Assembly: GCA_965217605.1 (NCBI GenBank)
Contig: CBDCJB010000011.1
Location: forward strand, 1-64,000
Length of the DNA: 64,000 nt
Direction of reading: 5' to 3'
From: JAYYZW01 sp965217605
GTDB lineage: Bacteria > Pseudomonadota > Gammaproteobacteria > Ga0077536
Part shown: positions 43,566 to 53,642 of the stretch, piece after piece
Layout of the letters: each line of letters begins with the position of its first letter
Numbering within the stretch: the first letter of the stretch is position 1
The notes under the pieces: model-generated
Told to the model about the DNA's origin: nothing
The model's input: the letters and a program-made list of their open reading frames with translations, nothing else
The model's database searches: none
Translations under genes and position numbers: made by a program

Positions 43566-44602
43566 TACGGCAGCCGCCTCAACACGGTGCCCGCAGTGAG
43601 CGAGGCGAGGGCGATGAGGGTCAATGCGGCCAACACGAACACCGCGTAGTGCTCGTGGTATTGCAGGTAACGGATCTCGGTGATCTCCGTGCGCTCGAGG
43701 CGATCGATCGCGCTATAGGTTTCGGCCAACCCTTTTGCGTTCTTCGCGTTGAAGTAGCGGCCGCCCGAGCGTTCGGCAATGCGCACGAGCGTCGGCTCGT
43801 CGATCTGAACCCGGGTCGGGCGCAACACGGTGCGCCCGTCGAGCGTTCGAACCGGCATCGGCGCGACACCGGTCGTGCCCGCGCCAACGGTATAGACTTT
43901 GATGCCGAGTCCGGCCGCGAGCTCGGCAGCCTGCAGCGGTTCGATCGCGCCTGCGTTGTTGACGCCGTCGGTCAGCAGCACGACGACCTTCGATTGAGCC
44001 GCATGTGCACGCAAGCGCTCTACCGCCAATGCAAGGCCTTCGCCGACCGCCGTCGCGGCTTCGCTTTGCACGTTCGCGACTTCCAGTTCGTCGACGATGG
44101 CGATCAAGTTACCGTGGTCCAGTGTCAACGGGCAGACGCCATCGGCGTACGTGCCGAATGCGACGACGCCGATGAGGTCGTTGGGGCGCCCCGCACCGCC
44201 TTCGCCGCCCAGCACGAATGAACGCAAGGCCCGCTTGACCGCGTCCAGCCGGCTGACACTGTGGTCACCGTGTACAAAATCACGCGCGTCCATCGAACCG
44301 GATCGATCCACGACCAACATGATCGCAATGCCCTCGCGTTTGACCTTGGTCGTGGCGTCTCCGGTGCGGGGCCCCGCCATCGCGATGGCGAGGCATAAGG
44401 TCGCGAATGCGAGCAGTGCGGCGGGAAGTATGCTCAAGCGCACGCGCAATGAACGCGGCGCAGCGTCGGGAAGCATTAGACTGGAATACGTCAGTGATGC
44501 CGGTAATCGCCGCGCGAGCAGATAGACGATCGGCGCCAGCAGTCCGGCCGCAAGAAACATCGGATCGCGGAGTTCCCAACCGCCGGCGAACCAATCAACC
44601 AT
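43565..44602 (-). CDS. batA: BatA-like VWA membrane protein
   Basis: This 345-residue protein has two N-terminal membrane helices, a VWA domain with the intact MIDAS VDRSGSMDARDF (DxSxS) and a C-terminal helix (YAVFVLAALTLIALASL). The length and layout are those of BatA. It overlaps the next gene batBC by one base and the preceding gene by eight, so translation is coupled across the operon. Confidence 0.88.
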   Translation of the reverse strand: MVDWFAGGWELRDPMFLAAGLLAPIVYLLARRLPASLTYSSLMLPDAAPRSLRVRLSILPAALLAFATLCLAIAMAGPRTGDATTKVKREGIAIMLVVDRSGSMDARDFVHGDHSVSRLDAVKRALRSFVLGGEGGAGRPNDLIGVVAFGTYADGVCPLTLDHGNLIAIVDELEVANVQSEAATAVGEGLALAVERLRAHAAQSKVVVLLTDGVNNAGAIEPLQAAELAAGLGIKVYTVGAGTTGVAPMPVRTLDGRTVLRPTRVQIDEPTLVRIAERSGGRYFNAKNAKGLAETYSAIDRLERTEITEIRYLQYHEHYAVFVLAALTLIALASLTAGTVLRRLP

Positions 44603-45608
44603 GCGCGGTCTCGCTTACGAGCGATGGCGAACCATCCACCTGCGGTTCATCGTCCGCCGTTTGCTCGAGAAAGCCACGCACCGCGGACAGCGCGATATCC
44701 ACGTCGGCAGCAGTCGGTACGAAGCGCGCGAACTTCACCTGATCGGCGCTCTCCAGGAACGTACGCAGAACGCTGCGGTGGTTGCGCGTCAGATCCGGCG
44801 AGCCCGCGGCGACGTCCAAAAATTCCTCGGTCGTGAGTTCCGGGGCATGCAGGGCAAACCGATCCTCCAAGTAACGTCGCACGAGGTCCGAAAGCTCGAC
44901 GAAGAAGGCGTCCATCGCTTCGGCATCGGGGCGTTCCCGCACTTCAAGTGTCTCCAAGCGCGCAAGCGCGATCGCGTACGCGGACTTCGGAACGTCACGC
45001 CCGTATAGACGCCGGCCGACGAGGATGAGCACGCCGGCGATGACCAACGCGATCCCTACTGCCGCCCACGGCCAACTCGATGTCCCGCCCAGGTCGAGCG
45101 CGGCGAGGGGGCCGAGCGGCGGTTTCAGATCGCTGCCCGCACCTTCGGGAACGACCGACTCCACGTTAAACATGATGCGCTCGGTCAAGAGTTCGTAGGC
45201 GTTCTCATCCTCGGGCGCCTCGCGCTGGCCCGCGCGCCGGTCGACGAATTCGACGGTGATCGGAGGGATCGTATGCTCGCCGGAAGCCGGCGCTTGCAGT
45301 CGATAGTGCTGGGTGGACACGGTACGGCCGGCGTCGTCGACTGCTTCCCGCGGCACGAACTCGAGGATCGTAAAGCGCTCGAGTGACGAACCGAACACCG
45401 GCATCAGGAGTTCGACACCGGCTTCAGCGGTGACTTTGATGGTCAACGTAACGGGATCGCCGGTGCGCACCGTATCGGGCGCGAGACGAACCAGCGCGTT
45501 GACCGGCCCGCGCTCGGTGCGTTGCTCGGCTGCGCTCACGTCATCGCTGGCTGCGCCGACGCTGAAAAGCCACATGGCGACCGCGGCGGCAAAGCGAAGT
45601 CTGCTCAT
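44595..45608 (-). CDS. BatD-like/DUF4381-type membrane protein
   Basis: This 337-residue protein has a signal peptide, a periplasmic beta-rich region resembling one BatD module (VRTGDPVTLTIKVTAEAG), a membrane helix (WPWAAVGIALVIAGVLILV) and a cytoplasmic helical tail with FVELSDLVRRYLEDRFALHAPELTTEEFL, the DUF4381-like phrase. It lies between the DUF58 and batA genes, as usual for this family in proteobacterial MoxR clusters. The function is unknown. Confidence 0.8.
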   Translation of the reverse strand: MSRLRFAAAVAMWLFSVGAASDDVSAAEQRTERGPVNALVRLAPDTVRTGDPVTLTIKVTAEAGVELLMPVFGSSLERFTILEFVPREAVDDAGRTVSTQHYRLQAPASGEHTIPPITVEFVDRRAGQREAPEDENAYELLTERIMFNVESVVPEGAGSDLKPPLGPLAALDLGGTSSWPWAAVGIALVIAGVLILVGRRLYGRDVPKSAYAIALARLETLEVRERPDAEAMDAFFVELSDLVRRYLEDRFALHAPELTTEEFLDVAAGSPDLTRNHRSVLRTFLESADQVKFARFVPTAADVDIALSAVRGFLEQTADDEPQVDGSPSLVSETAHG

Positions 45609-46588
45609 CGTCGGCTGCGTCGCTCACGCATACGGAAGAAAGCGATTAACGGATCGACGACCGAACCGGCGGCGTCGATGTGAATGAAATCGATGCCGCG
45701 CCGTCGCAAGCCGCGTTCGAGCTCGTTAACCCGCTCGGCGGCCGCGGCGACGACCGTATCGCGAAACGCCTTCGAGCCGGTGTCAAAGAGGCGGGTCTCA
45801 CCGCTTTCCGCATCGCGCAGCGCCGTGAGGCCGACGCCCGGTATGTCGAGCTCGCGCGGATCGGTGATCAATACCGCGATCACGTCGTGTCGGCGGTTCG
45901 CCATCGAGAGCGCCTGTTCAAAGCCGGCGTCGATAAAGTCGCTCACGATGAAGCACATGGTCTTGCGCTTCGTGACCGAGAGCATGAACTCCATCGCGCG
46001 TGCGATGTCGGTGCCCTGTCGCGCCGCGCGTGGCCGTCGTGCGCGATTACCTGGCCAAAGCTTAGCGATGAACGTCGACGCGGGTGGTTTAGGTTGAACC
46101 GGCGTCGCGTCGCCCATCACCGTATCCTCGCCATGGGCGAGCACCTCGCGTACCACCCGCAAGGCGTGCTTCTGTCCTTTGCGCGGCGGGATGTATTGCT
46201 CCACGTCGCTGTGAAAGAGCACGAGGCCAACCTTGTCGTCGCTGCGAATGGCCGTGAACGCGAGCAGCGCACAGAGTTCGGCCGCCGCTTCGCGCTTGGA
46301 TCGAGAGGTCGATCCAAAGTCCTGCGATGCCGAGATGTCCGCCATGAGCATCAAGGTGAGCTGGCGCTCTTCGACGTAACGTTTGACGTAGGGCGAACCG
46401 GCGCGCGCCGTGACGTTCCAATCGATCGAGCGCACGTCGTCGCCGGGCACGTAGGGACGGACCTCGTCGAACTCGATGCCGGCGCCGCGAAACACCGACA
46501 CGTACTCGCCGGCGAGCACGTCGGCGACGGGACGGCCCGTGCGGACCTGGATCTCTTTGACCCGCCGAATGATCTCGGTAGCGAGCAT
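45605..46588 (-). CDS. DUF58 (VWA-like) protein of the MoxR cluster
   Basis: This 327-residue protein has the DUF58 signatures YVSVFRGAGIEFDEVRPYVPGDDVRSIDWN (split as GIEFDEVRPYVPGDDVRSID) and a VWA-like motif DISASQDFGS. DUF58 proteins sit directly after moxR in most bacteria and are the likely main partner of the ATPase. It starts 17 bases after moxR and overlaps the next gene by ATGA. Confidence 0.9.
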   Translation of the reverse strand: MLATEIIRRVKEIQVRTGRPVADVLAGEYVSVFRGAGIEFDEVRPYVPGDDVRSIDWNVTARAGSPYVKRYVEERQLTLMLMADISASQDFGSTSRSKREAAAELCALLAFTAIRSDDKVGLVLFHSDVEQYIPPRKGQKHALRVVREVLAHGEDTVMGDATPVQPKPPASTFIAKLWPGNRARRPRAARQGTDIARAMEFMLSVTKRKTMCFIVSDFIDAGFEQALSMANRRHDVIAVLITDPRELDIPGVGLTALRDAESGETRLFDTGSKAFRDTVVAAAAERVNELERGLRRRGIDFIHIDAAGSVVDPLIAFFRMRERRSRR

Positions 46589-46605
46589 GATCGAGCCGGG
46601 GATCG

Positions 46606-47574
46606 TTACGGAACCAGCACGCTGTCGAGGATGCGCTGGATGACGTCGTCGGCATCGCGCCCTTCGGCCTCGGCTTCGTAGCTCAAGCTCACGCGATGCC
46701 GAAGCACGTCGGGCGCCAGGGTTTTGGCGTCGTGCGGCGTGACGTAGTCCCGCCCCTGCAGGAATGCGTGCGCCTTGGCCGCGTGCATCATCCAGATCGC
46801 GGCGCGTGGGCTCGCGCCGTATTCGATCAAGCCTTCGACCGCATCCGATCCGGCTTCGCCGGGCCGTGTGGCGCGCACGACGTCGACGATGTAATCGCGG
46901 ACCTTGTCGTCCGCGAAAACACGCTCGACGCCTTGTCGACCCGCGGTGATCTCGTCTGGTGTAGCGATCCGGCTCACTTGGGGCACCGCTTGCCCGCCGG
47001 CCATGCGCTCTAGAATGCGCCGCTCCTCGTCACGCGAGGGATAGTCGACTCGGATCTTCATCATGAAACGGTCGATTTGGGCCTCGGGGAGGGGATAGGT
47101 ACCTTCCTGCTCGATCGGATTTTGCGTCGCGAGCACCAGAAACGGCTCGTCCATCGTCAGCGTCTGCCCGCCGATCGTCACCTGGCGCTCCTGCATCACT
47201 TCGAGCAAGGCCGCTTGCACCTTCGCCGGCGCGCGGTTGATTTCGTCGGCCAGCACCAGATTGGAGAACACCGGACCTTGCTTGATGCTGTAGGTGCCCT
47301 CTCTCGGATTGAACACTTCGGTACCGATGACGTCGGCGGGCAGCATGTCCGGCGTAAACTGGATGCGCGAAAAGCCCGTGTCGATAGCGTCGGCGAGACA
47401 ACGCACGGTGAGCGTTTTCGCGAGCCCCGGCATGCCCTCGAGCAGCACGTGGCCGCCCGCAAGCAGTCCGATGAGCATCCGTGTGACCATTGCCTCCTGC
47501 CCGACGAGCACCTTGGCGATCTCGTCGCGCAGGTGGGTACCGAGTTCGGCGGCACTCACTGAAGACGTGTCCAT
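46606..47574 (-). CDS. moxR: MoxR-family AAA+ ATPase
   Basis: ATG 47574 with a GAGAGGGAGGGG ribosome site gives 322 residues; an earlier in-frame ATG at 47649 would bypass this site. Walker A (LLEGMPGLAKT), Walker B (LVLADEINRAPAKVQ) and sensor regions are intact. MoxR ATPases act as chaperones for VWA-domain proteins such as those encoded downstream. It is the first gene of the seven-gene bat operon; the promoter should lie in the 230-base gap before it. Confidence 0.92.
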   Translation of the reverse strand: MDTSSVSAAELGTHLRDEIAKVLVGQEAMVTRMLIGLLAGGHVLLEGMPGLAKTLTVRCLADAIDTGFSRIQFTPDMLPADVIGTEVFNPREGTYSIKQGPVFSNLVLADEINRAPAKVQAALLEVMQERQVTIGGQTLTMDEPFLVLATQNPIEQEGTYPLPEAQIDRFMMKIRVDYPSRDEERRILERMAGGQAVPQVSRIATPDEITAGRQGVERVFADDKVRDYIVDVVRATRPGEAGSDAVEGLIEYGASPRAAIWMMHAAKAHAFLQGRDYVTPHDAKTLAPDVLRHRVSLSYEAEAEGRDADDVIQRILDSVLVP

Positions 47575-47804
47575 TATCCCCTCCCTCTCATGAGTCATGC
47601 TTGAAAAAGACGTGCAAGGCGGGCCCTGCCCAAACGTATCCTTCGACACATCTCAAGACGCTGAGTTTCGATCTGCCGGAGACGTTCGGTGAATCCGCCG
47701 CGCGCCGGCGCGAGATCATACCGCGCCAGCGCGGGCCTATGCAGGAGGGCGTAGTTGACGGGGCCGGCGTGGATGAATTCTATCCACGCTGGGCCGGTTT
47801 TTGC

Positions 47805-48587
47805 CTACGGTCGGGATCGTTCCCTCGGGAAGAAAAAGACGTCGCCGCTAAAGGTCGGATCGACAAGGACGAACGCGTGCCGCTCCGGATCGAGTCGGTA
47901 TGCGCCGTATTCACGTAATCCAAAGAAGGTGTAGAGCGCCTCGAGTGAACCGCCGGCGCGGGCGAGTTTGCGTGCGTTGACTTCCAGCATTAGCGCAGGC
48001 CGGAAGCGCGACAAGGTCCTGCGCGCACCGCGCGCCATGCGCAATTCGAAGCCTTCGATATCCGCTTTTATGAAATCGAGCCGCGCGAGCCCTATTTTTT
48101 CTACCAATTCATCGATCGTCGTGAGCGAAATCGTGTGGCGCAAGCTAGGATCACCGTCGTGCAGGGCGCCATCGCACGCGATGTGACCGAGCCCGAAACC
48201 GATGCTGCCGCTTTGCTTGATCGGCACGCTCAGCGTTTCGTAACCCGGGACATCACCCAGCCCAATGGGCAGGATGGTGACGTTTGACAGCCGGTTGAGG
48301 CGAACGGCGGGTCGCAATATCGACAGCGCGTAGCTGCCGGGTTCGACGGTATAGACGTGCCCATCGCGGGCGAGACGTGCAAACAGTTTGGCAAATTGAC
48401 CGGCGTGCCCACCCACATCGAGAACCACGCCGTCGTTTGGAATGAAGCCCCGGAGATAAGGTGTGAGCTCGCGATGGTGCTGTTTGACGCAGGCTTTGAA
48501 CAGGTGCAAAACCCAGGTCAGCCGTGCCCGAAGCGTAAGCCGGACGGATCGCGATGCGCGGAGACGCGTTGACACGGATACGCTCAC
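47805..48587 (-). CDS. FkbM-family SAM-dependent methyltransferase
   Basis: The frame is open to 48632 (TTG); GTG at 48587 is the preferred start, but no start has a good ribosome site. The protein (260 residues from GTG) has the FkbM signatures: VVLDVGGHAGQFAKLFARL (SAM-binding motif I), YTVEPG, and the later DFIKADIEGFELRMARGA, the conserved D-x-E-G-x-E motif. FkbM enzymes O-methylate hydroxyls of glycans, lipids or polyketides. No glycan cluster is nearby, so the substrate is unknown. Confidence 0.85.
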   Translation of the reverse strand: MSVSVSTRLRASRSVRLTLRARLTWVLHLFKACVKQHHRELTPYLRGFIPNDGVVLDVGGHAGQFAKLFARLARDGHVYTVEPGSYALSILRPAVRLNRLSNVTILPIGLGDVPGYETLSVPIKQSGSIGFGLGHIACDGALHDGDPSLRHTISLTTIDELVEKIGLARLDFIKADIEGFELRMARGARRTLSRFRPALMLEVNARKLARAGGSLEALYTFFGLREYGAYRLDPERHAFVLVDPTFSGDVFFFPRERSRP

Positions 48588-48946
48588 GGGTAGGTTTGCC
48601 CATTGGCGGCGGGGTACCGCTATCGGACGCAATCGGGCGTAAACCCGGCGTCAAATTCCGGGAAAGGTCGAGTAAAGCGCCAGCTTCGGCCCGTCGGGCT
48701 GGGACGACAGTCTGGCTGGGACCGTAGTTGCCCGGCCATGTGCGCGGCATGTACGTCGGTGCAATCTTGAGGGTGAAACTGTGTCGCGTTTCACAAATTG
48801 ATCCTCTATTGCTGAGCGAACTCGGCGCAAATGCCAACCATGCCCATGACAGCGTCGCGGTGGCAAAGATCTTGCTGAAACGCGTTCAGGATGAATACGT
48901 ACCGATCAATTGCCGGCTGCTTGGACCCGCCGGGGAGGCCGAACCT
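48588..48946. other. Divergent intergenic region
   Basis: This 360-base gap separates the methyltransferase (minus) and the cyclase (plus). A plus-strand frame is open from 48728 into the cyclase gene but has low-quality sequence before ATG 48947, so it is treated as untranslated upstream region. No strong promoter or operator is evident. Confidence 0.45.
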
Positions 48947-50098
48947 ATGAACAGTCACGCGATGTCGCAGGCGCAGGTGGCACCCGTAGATCCAGCGCCG
49001 CAACCCGCGCGTCCGCCCGTGGCGCTTAGCGTTGCTCCGGATCCGCGCTTCCATTCGGCCCCGTCCCCTGCGCGGGCACGCATCGTGATGGTGGACGACG
49101 AACCCACGATTCTCGAAGTGCTCCAGATCCACCTCGAGGAAGCGGGCTATAGCGACGTCACCGCGTTGACCGATTCGTCCCATGCGCTGGAGTTGTTGCA
49201 GGTCGATCCGCCCGACATTTTACTCACGGATCTGATGATGCCGACGGTCGACGGGCTGCAGCTGCTCGCCGCCGTGCGCGCCGATCCGCACCTCGCCCAC
49301 TTACCGGTGATCGTACTGACCTCCTCGCGCGACGGGGACCTCAAGTTCCAGGCGCTCAATCTCGGGGCGAATGACTTCCTCTCGAAACCAGTCGATCCGA
49401 GCGAGTTGATTCTGCGACTACGCAACAACATTGCGATCAAGCATTACCAGGATCAACTCGCCGAGGCGCGCCGCGAATCCGACGTGCTACTGCGCAGCAT
49501 CCTCCCGGAGCCGGTCGCCGAGCGGCTTAAACGCGGCGAATCGGTCACGGATCATTTCGAAGACGCGACCGTCCTGTTTGCCGATCTCGTCAATTTCACC
49601 GATTTCGCTTCGCGGGCCAGCGCACCGGTAGTCGTCGATCAGTTAAACGAGATCTTTCGCACCTTCGATCGGCTCGTGGAGTCGCGCGGACTCGAGAAGA
49701 TCAAAACCATCGGCGACTCCTATATGCTCGCGGGCGGGGTACCGGTGCGCCGGGCGGACCACGCGTCTGCCGTGGTCGACACCGCGCTCGCGATGATCGA
49801 GGCCACCGGGCAGCTTTGTGAGCTGGGGCGAGCATGCTGCGAGCTGCGCATCGGCGTGCACACCGGCCCTTTGGTGGCCGGCGTCATCGGTACGAGCAAG
49901 TTCAGTTACGACCTCTGGGGCGACACCGTAAACGTCGCGAGTCGGATGGAGTCACAAGGCGTTACAGGTTCCGTGCAGATCTCCGAGGCAACCCGCGCTG
50001 CGATCGGCGGCGCGTTTGATCTAGAGGCACGCGGCCCGATGGACATCAAGGGCAAGGGAATGATGAACACCTGGTTCGTTACGGGGCGGCGGAGTTGA
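48947..50098 (+). CDS. Response regulator-adenylate cyclase (class III) fusion
   Basis: ATG 48947 with GGGGAGG upstream gives 383 residues. After a Pro-rich N-terminal stretch, a receiver domain begins near residue 45 (ARIVMVDDEPTILEVL), with the phospho-acceptor Asp in ILLTDLMMP and the Lys in DFLSKPVD. A linker helix follows, then a class III nucleotide cyclase domain: metal Asp in FADLVNFTDF, base-recognition Lys in KIKTIGDSYM and second metal Asp, then YDLWGDTVNVASRM. The Lys and Asp at specificity positions fit ATP rather than GTP. It likely makes cAMP in response to a histidine kinase encoded elsewhere. Its last 20 bases overlap the djlC remnant on the other strand. Confidence 0.92.
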   Translation: MNSHAMSQAQVAPVDPAPQPARPPVALSVAPDPRFHSAPSPARARIVMVDDEPTILEVLQIHLEEAGYSDVTALTDSSHALELLQVDPPDILLTDLMMPTVDGLQLLAAVRADPHLAHLPVIVLTSSRDGDLKFQALNLGANDFLSKPVDPSELILRLRNNIAIKHYQDQLAEARRESDVLLRSILPEPVAERLKRGESVTDHFEDATVLFADLVNFTDFASRASAPVVVDQLNEIFRTFDRLVESRGLEKIKTIGDSYMLAGGVPVRRADHASAVVDTALAMIEATGQLCELGRACCELRIGVHTGPLVAGVIGTSKFSYDLWGDTVNVASRMESQGVTGSVQISEATRAAIGGAFDLEARGPMDIKGKGMMNTWFVTGRRS

Positions 50099-51608
50099 GA
50101 TAGCGACCTACGCGCACACCACGATCGTTGTCGGTTCGATCTTCATTCTCGAAACTCGATCGGTCGCGAACCTCATCCAAAGCTGAATGCGGATCGTCGT
50201 AGAAAACGATTGCCACCATGACTTGGTAAAGGATTATTCCGATAATCAAGAAAAACCAAAGCGACAGAATTACTAGAATGCGTCGAGTCCGACGAAACCG
50301 CACCGCCGGCTTTATGTGAGCGCCCCATTTCGAATGGAATGAAGTGTGGTAGAGCAGGCGGTAAAACATCACAAAACACAACACTGAGAAAGCGTAAGTC
50401 ACGAGGAAATGCGCCCAGCCTGCCCGCCATGTAAGACCTGGGAACGATAGAAGCAGTGCTTCCCAGAAGATTTCGTGAATTAAGCTGGCGGCGAGTAGGC
50501 TAAACAAGATGTGGCGGTATCCGAAACCGGCTGCCGGTCCGTTTCCGAATAACAGGCGATATGCTGTTTCTTCGAAGCTCTCGACTCCCCGAAACAAAGC
50601 GATTGCGTAACGGCCAATCTTAACGATGTATCTTTCAAGACCCTTACGCCACGCGACGGTTCAAAGACGGCAAGCGAGGTAAAGAATAGCCCAGACGATG
50701 ATCGTCGATGCTCGCTCGATCGAAGTCTTACGGACGAGAATATCCGCCACCATGGGCGTTGCGATTAGTGCGAGCGAAGCAGCGTAAAGTCTCGCGCTTT
50801 CGACCGCCGCCACGAATTTACCCAGCCCATCGACAAGGCTGAGTTCTCTAGCCTCCTCCCACCAGGCAACATTACGGGCATCGAAGGTGTACAAAAACTC
50901 GTCGCCAAGCTCGGAGCGTGCGAAATTGACCAAGTCCTGCATCTGCGCGATAAAGTTTGGACGAAGCGAAAGCCATCGAAATCTGCGCGGCTCGAAAGGC
51001 GAAAGAAGCGTTTTGGCCGCAAGGTCCCGTTCAGCCAAGCGCCCGAGTGCCTCGATCACGAATAGCTTGCCGAGCGCGTCGGATACTCGAAAATGAGCCT
51101 ATGGAGCACACTCGGCGAAATAATCTGGTAACAGGTCCCAATTTAGCTCGGATTTGATCACTGCCAACAACGGCAACGGGATCCGTTCCATGTCACCAAG
51201 CTCTCTGGTCAAGCTTTCTTCAAATGCAGCGCGAACAACTAAATTTTCCATTTCAGCAGAGCGCATAATTTCAAGGAAGCGTGCTTCCGCTGGTTCGGTG
51301 TTTTCTTCTTTCGTCAGTTCGATAACCTCGGCGGATAATTGATCCTCCCTACGGTTTATTACCTCGGAGTCGGATAGGGGCGTTGAATACACGTATAGGT
51401 CTTCGAACCGCACGCTGATTTTGGGTGCAGAAATAGATTCGAGAGGGCGATCAAGCGTATGTAATGCAGTTTCGTAGGCTTCGCGCAGTTCCATGAATGC
51501 GCCTGGATCTCGTTCCAGATCGATGGTTTTCAGGATCTTTGCGTAAGCGCGCTTTATCGTTCTTTCGCTGCTATCTGGCGCTATCCCAAGCGCATCCCAA
51601 TGATCCAT
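50079..51608 (-). pseudogene. djlC: DjlC-like membrane J-domain gene interrupted by two in-frame stops
   Basis: Three open frames (51099-51608, 50661-51059, 50079-50597) are all in one reading frame, separated only by TAG at 51099-51101 and TGA at 50661-50663. Read through, they give about 509 residues: a J-domain-like N-terminus (MDHWDALGIAPDSSERTIKR, then DPGAFMELREAYETAL), an acidic linker, and a C-terminal part with four to five membrane helices. This is the DjlC/YbeV layout that partners HscC, and hscC is 10 bases upstream on the same strand. In the J-domain the HPD tripeptide is not seen (IDLERDP is in its place). Between stops the codons are continuous and protein-like, so it is one broken or recoded gene, or a base-call problem, rather than three genes. 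Middle and last segments could only start at GTG 51059 and TTG 50597. Confidence 0.78.
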
Positions 51609-51618
51609 ACTCTCGGTC

Positions 51619-53331
51619 CTACAGAACAGGATCTATTGCGAGCTCGTCTAGCCTACTCTCGAGATCGTTTCTGGCTTGAGCGATTGCGCGCAGATCCTGG
51701 CTTTCAAGAACGGCTGAAAAGTCCGTTATCCAAACACCGACTATCACCCGTTCACTTGCCAGGGATTCCTCGAAAACACGATTCGCGCGAGCCAATAGGG
51801 CGCGGTTTTCCAACACGTCTCGTGGATGGAGTTTCAAACTTGAAAGTGCGGCAAGGCGTTGTTCTATTTCTGCAGCCGTTAGCACACCAGGATTATCTTC
51901 GATAACAATGTTGCGATGCTCGTCTGTAATTGGCACGTCCACGTCGACTTCAAGCAATCCGTTAACATCATAGGTGAATCTAACTTCGATAGAGACTTCG
52001 CCTGCAGGTTTTGGCGGCACCCTGACATTTAGCTTACCCAGAAAAATATTATCCGCGACGAAGCGGCTTTCTCCCTGATAGATCTCTACCAGGATTTCGC
52101 GTTGGCCGTCGACCAACGTCGAAACTTCTTCAACGCGACTGATTGGTACCACGCAGTTGCGCTCGATGATCGGAAGGTAGAAGCCTTGCTTGAACTTTCG
52201 TTCGCCAATCTGCTCGGCAACTTCGATGCCCAACGTGTAGGGACAGATATCGGTCATTACGACTTCGTCCAGCGCGGCGTCGTGCATCTTCAAGCCCGCT
52301 TGAATGGCGGCGCCCTTCGCCACGATCTCATCGGGGTTTAGATGACTGGCGGGAAGGCGGCCGAATAGGCGTGACACTGGACGCCGAACGACCGGCATCT
52401 TTGTTGCGCCTCCCGCGAGAACGATCTCATCGAGGTCTGAAGCTCGAATGCGGGCATCCCGTAGCGCACGTTCGACTGGATTCCTTAATCGCTCGAGTAA
52501 AGGCTCGACGAGCTGCTCGAAAGCGTCGCCAGCGATCGCCCATTCGTGTAGTCGTCCGTTGTGCTCGATTTTCATCACTGCGTGATCTTCGATTGTCAGG
52601 CGTCGCTTAATACGTTCCGCTTCCGCAAAAATCCGTGCTAGAAGCTTACTCTCACTGGGCGCCGTAAAGGTCTCGTCCGCAAACCCGCAATGAGCGGCAA
52701 AATGTTTCGCGAGCAATTCATCAAAGTCTTCGCCACCGAGAAAGTTATCGCCCGCGCTAGCACGAACCTCAAACACGCCTTCGAATAACTCCAATACTGA
52801 AATGCCAAACGTACCGCCACCAAGATCGAAGACTAAGAACTTGTTTTCGGAATCTCTTTCGTGGAGGCCATAAGACAATGCAGCGGCCGTCGGCTCATTC
52901 AGTAGCCGGTCGACTTTCAAGCCCGCAAGGTGTCCGGCGTTGCGAGTCGCTTTTCTTTGCGCGTCGCTGAAATATGCTGGAACCGTGATTACCGCTTCTT
53001 CTACCGCGATACCCAACGACGCTTCTGCGTCGGCTTTTAGCGCCCGCAATAGGAAGGATGCCAGCTCTTCCGGGCGAAATGTACGGGCGCCCAGTCGAAT
53101 TGCGCGATCGGTTCCCATATACCTCTTGAAAACCGCTGCGGTCAGTTCGGGTTTGGTTATTAGTCGGTCGCGAGCTTCCGAACCGACCAAGACCGTTTCT
53201 CCATCATCGTCGAATCCAACCACAGATGGGGTGAGCACGTTGCCCAAAACATTTGGAATGAGTTCCGGCTGCGCTGCATTCCACGACGCAACAAGACTAT
53301 TTGTCGTACCCAGGTCAATGCCGATAATCAC
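51619..53331 (-). CDS. hscC: HscC-type Hsp70 chaperone
   Basis: The GTG at 53331, just before IIGIDLGTTNSLVASW, gives 570 residues, close to the 556 of E. coli HscC; a TTG at 53355 is an alternative and the longer open frame to 53613 is not. The nucleotide-binding domain carries GIDLGTTNS, PAYFSDAQRKATRNAG, NEPTAAALSYGL and DLGGGTFGISVLE, with Gly where most Hsp70s have Asp after GGTF. Around residues 360-480 is the substrate-binding beta domain (DICPYTLGIEV, the HscC phrase, and YQGESRF). The C-terminal lid is short, as in HscC. It is followed by a J-domain gene, which is the same pairing as in E. coli. Confidence 0.92.
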   Translation of the reverse strand: MIIGIDLGTTNSLVASWNAAQPELIPNVLGNVLTPSVVGFDDDGETVLVGSEARDRLITKPELTAAVFKRYMGTDRAIRLGARTFRPEELASFLLRALKADAEASLGIAVEEAVITVPAYFSDAQRKATRNAGHLAGLKVDRLLNEPTAAALSYGLHERDSENKFLVFDLGGGTFGISVLELFEGVFEVRASAGDNFLGGEDFDELLAKHFAAHCGFADETFTAPSESKLLARIFAEAERIKRRLTIEDHAVMKIEHNGRLHEWAIAGDAFEQLVEPLLERLRNPVERALRDARIRASDLDEIVLAGGATKMPVVRRPVSRLFGRLPASHLNPDEIVAKGAAIQAGLKMHDAALDEVVMTDICPYTLGIEVAEQIGERKFKQGFYLPIIERNCVVPISRVEEVSTLVDGQREILVEIYQGESRFVADNIFLGKLNVRVPPKPAGEVSIEVRFTYDVNGLLEVDVDVPITDEHRNIVIEDNPGVLTAAEIEQRLAALSSLKLHPRDVLENRALLARANRVFEESLASERVIVGVWITDFSAVLESQDLRAIAQARNDLESRLDELAIDPVL

Positions 53332-53642
53332 ATCTGCCGCTCTTTCAATGACCAACGTGTGCCGCGTACCCCACCGCGCTCCAATTGACGTTTCGATCGA
53401 GATCGATAAAAGCTTAACCTTGTCCGGAGACCTCGAGCAATCATTAAGGGTAGCGTGAAAAAAATCGCCCGGCAGCGAATCATCTCTATACACGTCCCAA
53501 TCCAATACGCGGCTTGTAAAAAGTATTGACGCGCGCGCATTTGCCTGGGCCAAGCACCTCGGTCTCGTCGACCACATCTTGTCAAACGCCGCGCCTCTAC
53601 GACGTGGGCACATTGCCTGAAACGGGTGTTCAACATCGACAG
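53332..53642. other. Divergent intergenic region upstream of hscC
   Basis: This 310-base stretch holds the hscC promoter region. Both hscC and a plus-strand frame extend open through it, but neither extension looks like protein. No sigma-32-type heat-shock promoter was recognised. Confidence 0.4.

Noticed and set aside
48728..48946. Upstream extension of the cyclase gene from ATG 48728
   Set aside because: The stretch is not protein-like, whereas ATG 48947 has a strong GGGGAGG ribosome site.
50661..50663. TGA in the djlC-like gene as a selenocysteine codon
   Set aside because: A TAG interrupts the same gene upstream, the position is not in a redox motif, and no obvious SECIS hairpin follows.
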